Assembly: GCF_014282275.1 (NCBI RefSeq)
Contig: NZ_VFIA01000003.1
Location: 62,001 to 126,000 of the forward strand
Source: Spirosoma utsteinense
Lineage (GTDB): Bacteria > Bacteroidota > Bacteroidia > Cytophagales > Spirosomataceae
Reading direction: 5' to 3'
Length of the DNA: 64,000 nt
In this document: positions 1 to 8,423 of the stretch, in pieces
Position numbering within the stretch: the stretch's first letter is position 1
Layout: each line of letters starts with the position of its first letter
The notes under the pieces: model-generated
The model's database searches: none
What the model saw: the letters and a program-made list of their open reading frames with translations, nothing else
Told to the model about the DNA's origin: nothing
Translations under genes and position numbers: made by a program

Positions 1-5
1 ATTTC

Positions 6-1601
6 ATGACATTTCAACAACTAATCCTGGCCGCCGGGTTAATGGCCCTGCCTTTTGCCAGTAGCGCGCAGGAAAATTTTGCCAATACCATTACGGCTGC
101 CGATCTCGAAAAGCACCTGCGCGTGCTGGCTGCCGACGATATGGAAGGCCGCGAAACCGGAACTCGTGGTCAGCGGAAAGCGGCTGAATACATCGCCAGC
201 CAGTTTGCCGCCGAAGGCCTGAAACCGCTTGTCAAGACTACCGATGGTAAGCTGGGCTACCAACAGCCCTACACGCTCTACAAAAAAGCCTGGGGTGATT
301 TTTACGTTAAGGCCGGCGAAAAACGCTTCGAACTCCAGAAAGATTTTATCCCCAACGGTTTGCTGTATCTGCCCACCGAAACAACTTATGAAACCATATT
401 CGCAGGATACGGCATCGGCGACGCAGCTTATGACGACTACGCCGGACGCGATGTGAAAGGGAAAGCGGTTGTGATTCTGGACGATGAGCCCAAAACGGCC
501 GATGGCAAAACACGGGTAGGCGGCACAACGGAACCATCGAAATGGGGTGGGCCGAATGGCTGGCGGGCCAAGAGCCTGCTGGCTAAGGAAAAAGGAGCCG
601 CTCAGTTGTTCATTGTCTCGGCCGAATCGGCCGAAGCGTTCAAGCAGCTACTTACCCAGCGTAGTGCTATGATGGGCCGTTTCAACCGGATGAGCCTGAA
701 AGCAGGTACAGAAAACGTAAGCTCCGTCGGTGTCTTTCTGATCTCGACCGACATGGCGGCTACGTTGCTGCACACGCCTGTGGCTACCCTCAACCAGGCG
801 ATGAAGCAGGTGTCGCAATCAGAGAAACCGGGGACTACGGCCCTGGCTGGCAGCGTAGCCGTCAAAGCCGACCGGATCGATGAGAAAACAGAATCGTCGA
901 ACGTACTTGGTTTTATCGAAGGGACCGACAAAAAAGATGAAGTGCTGATCGTATCGTCTCATTACGACCATATCGGTATCAGCGCCGATGGCCAGATTAA
1001 CAACGGTGCTAATGACGACGGTTCCGGTACGGTATCGGTGCTGGAGATTGCACAGGCATTTACCAAAGCAAAAGCAACTGGGAAAGGGCCACGTCGGTCT
1101 ATTCTGTTCCTGACGGTATCAGGCGAAGAAAAAGGCCTGCTCGGCTCCGAATATTACGCCGATATGAGCCCGGTGATTCCACTCGACAAAACAGTTGCCG
1201 ACCTGAACATCGACATGGTTGGCCGGGTCGATGATCTGCATCAGGGAAAATCAGAGAATTACATTTATGTGATTGGCTCCGATAAACTCTCGTCGGATTT
1301 GCACAAGATCAGCGAGGAAACGAACAAGAAGAACATCAACATGGAGCTGGATTACAAGTACAATGATCCGAAAGATGCCCAGCGCATCTACTACCGCTCC
1401 GATCATTACAACTTCGCCAAGCACCAGATCCCCATTATTTTCTACTTCAACGGGCTGCACGATGATTATCACAAGCCAACGGACGACGTTGAAAAAATAG
1501 ATTTCAAACTAGCCGAAAAGTCGGCCCGGCTTGTCTTCTATACCGCCTGGGAAATCGCCAACCGCGACCAGCGCCTGGCCGTCGACAGCAACAAGCAGTA
1601 A
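6..1601 (+). CDS. Secreted M28 family metallopeptidase with PA-like insert
   Basis: Zinc-dependent aminopeptidase or carboxypeptidase of family M28, probably exported to the periplasm or beyond. A signal peptide occupies the first 22 or so residues and ends in SSAQ. The region near residues 130-160 (AGYGIGD, then GKAVVILDD) looks like the protease-associated domain often inserted in this family. Metal-ligand motifs follow in the right order: SSHYDHIG near 317, GANDDGSGT near 333, SGEEKG near 372, DMVGR near 403 and RSDHYNF near 465. The length of 531 residues suits the PA-containing branch. The ATG lies 6 bases into the window, so a slightly earlier start outside the window cannot be excluded. 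The substrate is not predictable. A hairpin terminator follows directly. Confidence 0.93.
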   Translation: MTFQQLILAAGLMALPFASSAQENFANTITAADLEKHLRVLAADDMEGRETGTRGQRKAAEYIASQFAAEGLKPLVKTTDGKLGYQQPYTLYKKAWGDFYVKAGEKRFELQKDFIPNGLLYLPTETTYETIFAGYGIGDAAYDDYAGRDVKGKAVVILDDEPKTADGKTRVGGTTEPSKWGGPNGWRAKSLLAKEKGAAQLFIVSAESAEAFKQLLTQRSAMMGRFNRMSLKAGTENVSSVGVFLISTDMAATLLHTPVATLNQAMKQVSQSEKPGTTALAGSVAVKADRIDEKTESSNVLGFIEGTDKKDEVLIVSSHYDHIGISADGQINNGANDDGSGTVSVLEIAQAFTKAKATGKGPRRSILFLTVSGEEKGLLGSEYYADMSPVIPLDKTVADLNIDMVGRVDDLHQGKSENYIYVIGSDKLSSDLHKISEETNKKNINMELDYKYNDPKDAQRIYYRSDHYNFAKHQIPIIFYFNGLHDDYHKPTDDVEKIDFKLAEKSARLVFYTAWEIANRDQRLAVDSNKQ

Positions 1602-1604
1602 ATA

Positions 1605-1644
1605 AAGAAGCCCGGCTGGATAGGAGGTATCAGCCGGGCTTCTT
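1605..1644. terminator. Hairpin terminator after the M28 peptidase
   Basis: A perfect 14-base inverted repeat (AAGAAGCCCGGCTG at 1605-1618, its complement at 1631-1644) has a 12-base loop and is followed by a T-rich run. It begins 3 bases after the peptidase stop codon. A-rich sequence on the other flank means it could also end transcription of the DUF433 gene from the minus strand. Confidence 0.85.
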
Positions 1645-1675
1645 CGTGTTTTTTCGTGTCTTGCAACAACTCCTG

Positions 1676-1909
1676 CTATAACCTCCTGACTGCCCGTAGA
1701 TACCCGAATAGCTCACAAGCCCGCACATCCCCCTGCGTCAGGGAGGGGTAAGTCTGCCGGAGTGACTGCTCCCCTAAACCATTGGCCAGATGACGCAATA
1801 CGTCCCAGACCTTTACGCCTACCTCTTGCAGGTACGCATCATCTTCCGGCAGCGCCACTATGCGGCTTTGTTTAACCTCCTGTTCCCAACTAGCTATTAA
1901 CGTCTTCAT
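1676..1909 (-). CDS. DUF433-like protein (antitoxin-type), no toxin partner beside it
   Basis: Small 77-residue protein. Its second half reads VKVWDVLRHLANGLGEQSLR followed by YPSLTQGDVRACELFGYLRA. This matches the DUF433 pattern, in which a short helical unit (VWDvl.wLa.G.s.eeil..yP.Lt..DvraAL) forms a DNA-binding fold found in VapB45-type antitoxins. The usual neighbour, a DUF5615/PIN-like toxin, is absent: upstream is a 219-base gap and then an unrelated amidohydrolase. The domain call comes from the motif as I read it. It could be a solitary regulator or a relic of a toxin-antitoxin pair. Confidence 0.7.
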   Translation of the reverse strand: MKTLIASWEQEVKQSRIVALPEDDAYLQEVGVKVWDVLRHLANGLGEQSLRQTYPSLTQGDVRACELFGYLRAVRRL

Positions 1910-2128
1910 GTGGATATGTTCTAGTACAATTAGTTAGTACCATACAATTCATAAAGACTCTTTAGACGGAAAAAGGGTTGCACAAGTAATTGACGATTGA
2001 TTGAAAGGCCTAGGAAGCCTGGCTTACTACGCCTGGCACCGGCCCTATGCTCTATTTAAACAGCTATCTGTAAGGCAGCGATTTACAGGAACATACGCCC
2101 TGCGAGTACACGTTGGCACTGGGCTTTC

Positions 2129-3763
2129 TCAGTTCTTTCCTCCGCCAGATATTTTTCCCGCTTTAGCCGGAACCCCCGGTTGCGTAATCTCGAAGTTCTC
2201 TGTCTGCTTGGCCTCGGCAACCATCGTCCGAACGTCGGCCAGGAGTTTTTTAGCGTCGTAGACCACCCCATCTTTTACGGTGTAGGTAACACCCCCAACG
2301 CGTTCGACTTCGTTCCTGTCGTTCAAGTGAATGGCTCCTGTTCCGTAGAGAGTTTTCAGGTTGGCCAGCGGATTTTCCTTCGTAATAACAAAGTCGGCCA
2401 GTTTACCCACTTCAACCGAACCGATCTGGTCGGCCATACCCAGGGCTTCGGCTCCTTTGAGCGTAGCGGCCCGAATTACTTCGAGTGGGTGGAATCCAGC
2501 TTCGCGCAACAGTTCGAGTTCGCGGATGTAGGCGAATCCGTAGAGCTGATAGATAAAGCCCGAGTCGGAACCGGCCGTTACGCGCCCACCCCTGTTTTTG
2601 TACTCGTTAATGAACGCCATCCAGAGCTGGTAATTCTTTTTCCAGGCTACCTCCTGCTCCGTTCCCCAGTTATGCCAGTAGGACCCGTGCGAAATGCGAC
2701 TAGGACCATAAAAACGCCATAAGCTCGGTAATGTATAATCATCGTGCCACTCAGAACGACGGGCCAGCATCAGCTCGCGGTTGGCTTCATAAATATTGAA
2801 CGTCGGGTCGAGGGTGAAATCGAGCGCAATCAGTTCATCCATCACCTTGTTCCAGCGATCGGTGCCGGGTTTGGCAGCCTGTTGCCAGAGGTTACCCGCC
2901 TGCTCGAACCGGTTCTGTTCGTTATTGTAATTGTAGTCGGCGGGGTAGTCCTGAACCGTCTTGTCGTCGAAAAGGGCTTCGGGCAGTCCGTACCAGTGTT
3001 CCAGCGACGTCAGGCCGGCTTTGGCGGTGGCCAGCGCATTCATGCGGGCCACTTCCAGCTGCGCGTGGTGGCAGGCCGACCGCAGGCCAAGCTTTTTATT
3101 TTCTTCCAGAGCCGCCCGGAATATGGTGGGTTCGGCCCCGAAGAACTTGATCCCATCGGCTCCCCGTTTTGCGTTTTGCTGTACCCAGGCGCGGGCCTGC
3201 TCGGGCGTCGAGATGGGCTCTTTCGATCCTTGTCCAAACACGGTATAAGCCAGTATACGGGGGGCAACGATCTCGTTTTTGATACTTTTGGCGCGGTGTT
3301 CGAGCACCCAGTCGAGGCCATTGCCACAACTCGGATCACGGATGGTGGTGATACCATGACCGAGCCAGAGTTTGAACACGTACTCGGCATTGGCCCCCTG
3401 CGCCTGCCCACCAATATGGCCGTGCATGTCAACGAAGCCCGGCATCAGATACATCCCGTCGCAGTTCAGTTCTTTATCGCCCGCGTTGGCCACCGGCCGA
3501 CTTTTAGGGTCGATGGCTACGCCGGGATAACCAACCTGCCGGATGGCTACGATTCTGTTCTTTTCAACAACGATATCGACGGGTCCATACGGGGGTGCGC
3601 CTGTGCTGTTGATGAGCGTAACTCCGCGGATGATGAGCCGGTTGTAGGGCCCGTCCCCTTCGCCCGCTTTGCGGCTGGGCGCTTTAGTGACCTGGGCAGT
3701 CAGCGAATAGGTAGTAAACAATAAACAGTGTGCAAGAAGGAGCAGGCGGGCGACGGCGGACAT
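2129..3763 (-). CDS. Secreted amidohydrolase family protein
   Basis: Metal-dependent hydrolase of the amidohydrolase superfamily, imidazolonepropionase/prolidase-like branch. The chosen ATG gives a clean signal peptide (MSAVARLLLLAHCLLFTTYS, cleavage near TAQ). A longer reading from 3859 would add 32 residues without signal character and overlap the divergent gene. Motifs seen are GFVDMHGHIGG near residue 112 (HxH metal site), CHHAQ and SLEHWYG in the middle (further metal histidines), TAGSDSG (the catalytic Asp region), and the C-terminal GKLADFVI typical of the small beta-sandwich domain. The protein is 544 residues. Its substrate is unknown; relatives cleave amides, dipeptides or cyclic ureides. 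It is transcribed divergently from the next gene with 84 bases between starts. Confidence 0.88.
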   Translation of the reverse strand: MSAVARLLLLAHCLLFTTYSLTAQVTKAPSRKAGEGDGPYNRLIIRGVTLINSTGAPPYGPVDIVVEKNRIVAIRQVGYPGVAIDPKSRPVANAGDKELNCDGMYLMPGFVDMHGHIGGQAQGANAEYVFKLWLGHGITTIRDPSCGNGLDWVLEHRAKSIKNEIVAPRILAYTVFGQGSKEPISTPEQARAWVQQNAKRGADGIKFFGAEPTIFRAALEENKKLGLRSACHHAQLEVARMNALATAKAGLTSLEHWYGLPEALFDDKTVQDYPADYNYNNEQNRFEQAGNLWQQAAKPGTDRWNKVMDELIALDFTLDPTFNIYEANRELMLARRSEWHDDYTLPSLWRFYGPSRISHGSYWHNWGTEQEVAWKKNYQLWMAFINEYKNRGGRVTAGSDSGFIYQLYGFAYIRELELLREAGFHPLEVIRAATLKGAEALGMADQIGSVEVGKLADFVITKENPLANLKTLYGTGAIHLNDRNEVERVGGVTYTVKDGVVYDAKKLLADVRTMVAEAKQTENFEITQPGVPAKAGKISGGGKN

Positions 3764-3847
3764 AGTAATCTGACAAATCGTTTTTGTAAAGAGTTGTAAG
3801 ATAGCCGAAAGTGCCGGACTTTTGCCGTGTCGACTTCTGAAGCCTTT

Positions 3848-4795
3848 ATGTTCATTCAAAAAAACTTTTTACTTATTGTCCTGGCCCTTGCTGTGGTTTT
3901 CGCGTTTGCGATGAAGGCTACAATTTTTCAGAATCCGGCAACGACAACAGCTCCTGCTACGCCCCCTTCGGCCAACTTTGCAGCTTACTGGTTTGCCGGC
4001 AAAGCAGAACTGAACAGCTATACGCTCCAACAGGCCCAATACGGGGTACTCAATCCCGGCGAAGCAGTACTGATCTTTGTGACTGAAGACTTCCGGACAG
4101 ATAAGCAGGTGAAATCGGAAACGCCCGAAAGCCACGACAAATCCATACCAGTGCTGAAAACCAATCTATCGAAGAAGTTCGCGACGGGTGTTTATGATTA
4201 CTCGCTGTTCACCTCGGTGTTTACACCCGTTTCCAACCCGTCATTCCCAAACACGCTCAAGGTCAGCACCTCAGCGCAGGAGTGGTGCGGCCATAGTTAC
4301 CTACAGCTCAACTACGCCACTAATACCTACCATATCGACAGCAAATCTTATTTCGAGAACGAAGTAGCCGAAGAGTACGAGGTAGCGAAGACGATGCTCG
4401 AAGATGAACTCTGGAACCGTATCCGGCTCGCCCCGGACAAACTACCCGTTGGCCAAATCCAGCTGATTCCGGGCACCATAACGGCCCGGCTGCGCCACAA
4501 ACGGCTTGAGCCGCTACCAGCCAATGCCAAACTAGCCAACTACGAAGGGGTACTGTTTCCGGGTAAGCTGCTCCAATCGTATACCGTCCAGTACCCCACC
4601 GACGACCGGACAGTGATGATCGTTTTCGAGTCGGCATTTCCGCATAAAATCGTGGGCTGGGAAGAAACCTACAAGAGCAAAGACAACCTTCTGACCTCCC
4701 GGGCCGTTCTTAAAAAGACAATACAATCTGACTACTGGAACCATAATGCCCCAGCCGACAGTACGTTACGTCGGGAGTTGCTTATCGGTCGATAA
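3848..4795 (+). CDS. Exported protein of unknown function (family often labelled 'Maf')
   Basis: 315-residue protein with a strong N-terminal hydrophobic segment (NFLLIVLALAVVFAFAM), which is either a signal peptide or a membrane anchor. The mature part contains YWFAGKAELNSYTLQQAQYG, GEAVLIFVTEDF and AQEWCGHSYLQLNY. I associate this pattern with a conserved Bacteroidota family of about 300 residues that automatic pipelines sometimes call septum formation inhibitor Maf. I see no Maf nucleotide-pyrophosphatase signature, so that label is probably wrong. The ATG at 3848 was preferred to the start 7 codons upstream because it sits at the edge of the hydrophobic segment. The lipoprotein gene follows 40 bases downstream and may be cotranscribed. 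Function unknown. Confidence 0.75.
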   Translation: MFIQKNFLLIVLALAVVFAFAMKATIFQNPATTTAPATPPSANFAAYWFAGKAELNSYTLQQAQYGVLNPGEAVLIFVTEDFRTDKQVKSETPESHDKSIPVLKTNLSKKFATGVYDYSLFTSVFTPVSNPSFPNTLKVSTSAQEWCGHSYLQLNYATNTYHIDSKSYFENEVAEEYEVAKTMLEDELWNRIRLAPDKLPVGQIQLIPGTITARLRHKRLEPLPANAKLANYEGVLFPGKLLQSYTVQYPTDDRTVMIVFESAFPHKIVGWEETYKSKDNLLTSRAVLKKTIQSDYWNHNAPADSTLRRELLIGR

Positions 4796-4835
4796 GCCGG
4801 GCTGGTTCGCTTACCCCTTGTGGTTTTACATACGT

Positions 4836-5600
4836 ATGAAACGCATCCTCGCTTTTTACTTCTTGCTGACGGCTTTCGCCTGCTCCTCCGACGGCGACAA
4901 ACCCAAGACCGCCACCAACGAGCCGACCTACACGCTGATTTTTCTGGACAAAACCCGTAGCGTAAACGCCGACAAATCGTTCGTTCGGCAAAAGTACCAG
5001 CAAGCCCTGGCCGATATCATCGAAGAAAATATCCGGCAGAAGGGAGACAGACTAGCCGTTTACTTTATTCACGAGAACACCGCCAAAGCCCGCGCGCTGA
5101 ACGTAACGGCCCGCACTGAGATGGAGGATATGGTGGCAGCCAGCCCCACCGACCGCGAGGCCGCCGAAACAGAGTTCAGCCTGTTACTGAGCCGGGAGAA
5201 AGCCGTCATCCGGCAGCGTGTTTTACAACAGCTGGTTGCCCAGAATACAGGCTCGTCGAATCAGGAAACCGACATCTGGGCCAGCCTGCCCGTCATTGAG
5301 AAGGCCAACGAAACAGGGGCGACGGTCAAAGTATATTACCTGAGCGACATGGTCGAGAGCGTAAAAGGTGCCGACCGGCGGGACTTTCAGGTACGCCCGC
5401 CCAAAGGCGCAGCGCAGGCAGACGAATGGGCTAAGGCCGATGCCGGGAAGCTCAAACGCTATACCCTCGGCTCGCCCGATATCACCATGATCCTGCCCTT
5501 CGAGCCAAACGCATCGGTAAAAGAAAACAACCCCGCCGTGACCCAGTACTGGCAAACGCTATTTACTGAACTCGGCGTAGGGACGATAACGGAGGATTAG
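4836..5600 (+). CDS. Putative surface lipoprotein with VWA-like N-terminus
   Basis: 254-residue predicted lipoprotein. The signal peptide ends AFAC, and the lipidated Cys is followed by SSDGD. Ser/Asp-rich stretches just after the Cys act as surface-export signals in some Bacteroidota, so exposure at the cell surface is plausible. Near residue 33, YTLIFLDKTRSVN resembles the first strand and MIDAS loop (DxTxS) of von Willebrand A domains. VKVYYLSDMVES near residue 165 could be a later strand with its Asp. This domain call is tentative. The start at 4836 was chosen because it begins exactly at the lipoprotein signal. It lies downstream of the exported unknown protein on the same strand. Confidence 0.65.
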   Translation: MKRILAFYFLLTAFACSSDGDKPKTATNEPTYTLIFLDKTRSVNADKSFVRQKYQQALADIIEENIRQKGDRLAVYFIHENTAKARALNVTARTEMEDMVAASPTDREAAETEFSLLLSREKAVIRQRVLQQLVAQNTGSSNQETDIWASLPVIEKANETGATVKVYYLSDMVESVKGADRRDFQVRPPKGAAQADEWAKADAGKLKRYTLGSPDITMILPFEPNASVKENNPAVTQYWQTLFTELGVGTITED

Positions 5601-5609
5601 ATACCAGCT

Positions 5610-6464
5610 TTAAACCGTGAACGTGTAGCCGATATCGAAGCCCGAAAAGTCCGCTTTCAGACAGTAGGACGTTAACACCAATCCATCGCCTTCGCGCCTG
5701 ACAGCCAGGTAATGGAACATGGGCTTGTACTCAGTTGCCAGGTCAGGGAGCCGGCTGAGCGAGGTGTTGAGTGGCTGCCGTAGTCCGCCCCCCCCACCAA
5801 TGACCAGAAACGTTTTGCCCTCAAATTCGTACCGTTCGAACGCATGCGAGTGACCGGTGATGAACAACCGTCCCTTCTGCGATTTCAGGTAATTGGGTAC
5901 AAACCGCTGCTGTACCAGTTTCGACGATCCTACCAGCTTACTGTTTGAATAGGGCGCGTGGTGGCAGGTCACGATAACGACCCGAACAGCCGGATCAGCG
6001 TCCAGATCGGCCAGTGTTTGTTCGTACCAGGTCTGCTGTTTCACCAGGTCGGCTACGGAGAGCGTGCTGAAATTAGAGTTCAGCATGACCACCGCGATGT
6101 CGTCCGTTTTCTGAACATAACCCGTATGGACGTGCTCAGGAAAGCGCTGCTGGAAATTACGGGCTCCCTTTCTGGGGCGACCCATAACGTCGTGATTACC
6201 CATAATGGCGTAAACCGACGTTCCTGCCTGGCGGCACTTTTCCAGGAAGCGGTCAATGATGGGCCACTTATTATCCCGGAAACCAAGCGAGACAATATCA
6301 CCCAACCAGTAGAGAACGGGGGGGCGAACGCGCAGAATTTGGGCAAAAATTGTTGTCGTCGCTTTTGTATTCTGATGTGTTCGTAGCACCAGCCGCTCCA
6401 CGAACATGGGAGCCTGCGTATCACTCAAAAAAAGAATGTCAGCTTTTTCTTTATCGTCTGTCAT
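5610..6464 (-). CDS. Calcineurin-like metallophosphoesterase
   Basis: 284-residue cytoplasmic protein (no signal peptide) of the calcineurin-like phosphoesterase superfamily. Motifs appear in order: FLSDTQ near residue 12, YWLGDIVS near 53, GNHD near 88, TCHHAPY near 165 and ITGHSHAFERYEF near 201. The first motif normally reads D-x-H; here the His is Gln, so one metal ligand differs. The others are intact. The fold suggests phosphomonoester or diester hydrolysis with two metals, but the substrate is unknown. It is convergent with the lipoprotein gene, with 9 bases between the stops, and lies downstream of the outer membrane-type protein gene. Confidence 0.85.
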   Translation of the reverse strand: MTDDKEKADILFLSDTQAPMFVERLVLRTHQNTKATTTIFAQILRVRPPVLYWLGDIVSLGFRDNKWPIIDRFLEKCRQAGTSVYAIMGNHDVMGRPRKGARNFQQRFPEHVHTGYVQKTDDIAVVMLNSNFSTLSVADLVKQQTWYEQTLADLDADPAVRVVIVTCHHAPYSNSKLVGSSKLVQQRFVPNYLKSQKGRLFITGHSHAFERYEFEGKTFLVIGGGGGLRQPLNTSLSRLPDLATEYKPMFHYLAVRREGDGLVLTSYCLKADFSGFDIGYTFTV

Positions 6465-6513
6465 ATTAACCTTATTGCATTACACCAGATCACCGGTAGT
6501 ACCGTAACGCTGT

Positions 6514-7149
6514 TTACCACGAAAAGGCCCGCCAAACCAACTGAAGTTGTAGCACAAAGGCCGCATCTTCGGTCGCGCTGGCATTGAACCACTTTAACTC
6601 GGTGGCCACCCGAAATTTTCGGCCAATGGGTTGTGTGTATGAACCACCCAGCATCCAGCCCACACTCGGTCGGCTGGAATTAACAACACCGGCATACTCT
6701 AAATGAGACCGGATCAGGTACGCGCCCGTTCCGCCAGAAACGGCCAGTCGCCGGGCCAGACTACGCTCGGTACCGCTCAACCAGGCCAGCGGCATCGAGA
6801 ACACCAGCAATATCGGTATGGCCGACACCCGCACGCGTGCCCGGCTGGCAGGAGCATTTCCCTGATACGAATACATAGGAACCAGGCCCGTTTCCAACCC
6901 CAGACGCAGCCGATGGTCGGGGTGCCACATAACCCGTAGCGTAGCCGGAATACCAAACCGGCTTACCGTCGGCTGCTCCAGGGACGAGGGTACACCCAGG
7001 CGAGTCGAATAATACGAAAGACCGCCACCCACGCTAACAACCAAGGTATAAGGCCCTCGTTTAGTTTCTGACGAATCCGACTGAGCGCCAGCCGTTTCGC
7101 TCAGGCCAGCCAGCAAGACCGTCAGTACGACTATAAATAGGTTCTTCAT
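6514..7149 (-). CDS. Predicted outer membrane beta-barrel protein
   Basis: 211-residue protein with a signal peptide (MKNLFIVVLTVLLAGLSETA, cleavage near GAQ). The rest alternates polar and hydrophobic residues with many aromatic and Gly residues (LVVSVGGGLSYYS, LRLGLETGLVPMYSY, GWMLGGSYTQPIGRKF) and ends with the strand LQLQLVWRAFSW. That is the usual look of a small PorT/OmpW-like barrel. No specific family is recognised. The gene starts 8 bases after the GDPD stop, so it is almost certainly the last gene of a three-gene envelope operon. Confidence 0.7.
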   Translation of the reverse strand: MKNLFIVVLTVLLAGLSETAGAQSDSSETKRGPYTLVVSVGGGLSYYSTRLGVPSSLEQPTVSRFGIPATLRVMWHPDHRLRLGLETGLVPMYSYQGNAPASRARVRVSAIPILLVFSMPLAWLSGTERSLARRLAVSGGTGAYLIRSHLEYAGVVNSSRPSVGWMLGGSYTQPIGRKFRVATELKWFNASATEDAAFVLQLQLVWRAFSW

Positions 7150-7157
7150 GGATTACG

Positions 7158-8423
7158 TTATTGTCCGATGTAATGATAGTAGGCAACAACCGGCGAGTAA
7201 TTCGATAGGATACCATCGAAACGGCCCTCCGTAATAAATTGCTCGATAAACTTCGGTTCGTCGAGGGTCCAGACAAATACCGTCCTGTTTTCTGATTTCA
7301 TGGCGAGTACTTCTTCTGTTTGGGGCCCCAGTGTCCAGCGAGGAGCCCAGATACGGGCATTTAAACTACGGGTAATGGCCGTGTCCAGCTCACACAGAAT
7401 AGGGGTGTTCTCTTTGTCCGGCAAGGCGTTGTAAGCATCTACCGCGCCTTGCGTTGGCAGGCCAATAACGATCCGCAAGTCACGCCGGGCCAGAATAGCC
7501 CGCTGCCGGAACTTCTGCTGAAGTGCCTGGACTTTGTCCATCGGTCCAATATATTTGGTGTCGAGCCAGACAAAATTGAGCGTCGTATTCGTGAGAATCG
7601 TTTCGAGCGCTTCTTCCAGCGTAGGGATACGTTCGCCATTGATCAGCCGTACGAATGTTTGCAACTGCTGATACGTGTATTTTTCGATAGCCCCGTCCAG
7701 CCCGTTCTTCTGAATGAGCCGCAGGTTGAGGCTGTTGTCGTGGTATAAAATGGGAACGCCGTCCTTGGTATACCGAACGTCAATTTCGATACCGGTGGCC
7801 CCCAGTCGTGAGGCCAGCCTGATGATTTCAATTGAATTTTCTGATACCGACAACAAATCCGACGTTCGACCACCACTCCGGTGCGCCAGAATAGAGAACG
7901 GCTTCTGATTAAGCGGACGCCGGTAGGTGAAGGTTAGCTTCTGGGTTGGTTCAGCCGTTCTATTCCCGTAAACGCCGTCCAGCACAAGTGTATCTCCCGC
8001 AGTCAACCCACCCGAGTAGCGCTGTAGCTGTCCATTACGCTTCACCCGTACCGCAAGCCGGGTACGGCCCGTTTCGGTATTGACCAATTTACGCCAGTAA
8101 CCTGTCAGCGCCAGTATATCGGCCTGGGGTTCGACCTCCAGGTTAAAAAAGCACACATCGACACCCGTAAAGATCGACAGGAAATGGGTTGTGTCCGCCC
8201 CATCCAGCACATACGACCATTTTAAGGCTACCTGCTCCCCAAATTGGGCAGCGCCATCCGTCACTCCGTAGACGCCTTCTATTGACTGTCGAACAGGAGC
8301 GGTAAACCGTCCGGCACCTGGTGCATTGGCAAATTCATAGGGTACGGGCGCTTCGTACTGTTTCCGGCATCCCAGGAATACCAGAAACAGGAAACTGATT
8401 AGTACGTAAGGTATTACTCTCAT
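7158..8423 (-). CDS. Lipoprotein with glycerophosphodiester phosphodiesterase (GDPD) domain
   Basis: 421-residue predicted lipoprotein (LFLVFLGC lipobox near residue 19). Residues 30-170 form an unassigned beta-rich region. A C-terminal GDPD domain follows: ILAHRSGGRT near 175 replaces the usual AHRG motif; ENSIEII and ATGIEIDVRYTKDG near 211 carry the conserved Glu and Asp ligands; PILYHDNSLN supplies the second catalytic His. The family hydrolyses glycerophosphodiesters to glycerol-3-phosphate and an alcohol, and some members cut other phosphodiesters. Its start codon overlaps the stop of the upstream gene (ATGA), which points to translational coupling. It probably acts in the periplasm or at the surface. 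Confidence 0.85.
   Translation of the reverse strand: MRVIPYVLISFLFLVFLGCRKQYEAPVPYEFANAPGAGRFTAPVRQSIEGVYGVTDGAAQFGEQVALKWSYVLDGADTTHFLSIFTGVDVCFFNLEVEPQADILALTGYWRKLVNTETGRTRLAVRVKRNGQLQRYSGGLTAGDTLVLDGVYGNRTAEPTQKLTFTYRRPLNQKPFSILAHRSGGRTSDLLSVSENSIEIIRLASRLGATGIEIDVRYTKDGVPILYHDNSLNLRLIQKNGLDGAIEKYTYQQLQTFVRLINGERIPTLEEALETILTNTTLNFVWLDTKYIGPMDKVQALQQKFRQRAILARRDLRIVIGLPTQGAVDAYNALPDKENTPILCELDTAITRSLNARIWAPRWTLGPQTEEVLAMKSENRTVFVWTLDEPKFIEQFITEGRFDGILSNYSPVVAYYHYIGQ

Noticed and set aside
2744..3724. Open frame of 326 codons on the plus strand
   Set aside because: Antisense to the amidohydrolase, whose metal motifs are intact; the plus-strand product looks like a composition artefact.
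3848..4795. Naming this protein septum formation inhibitor Maf
   Set aside because: The sequence is exported and shows no Maf nucleotide-pyrophosphatase motif, so the label was not adopted.
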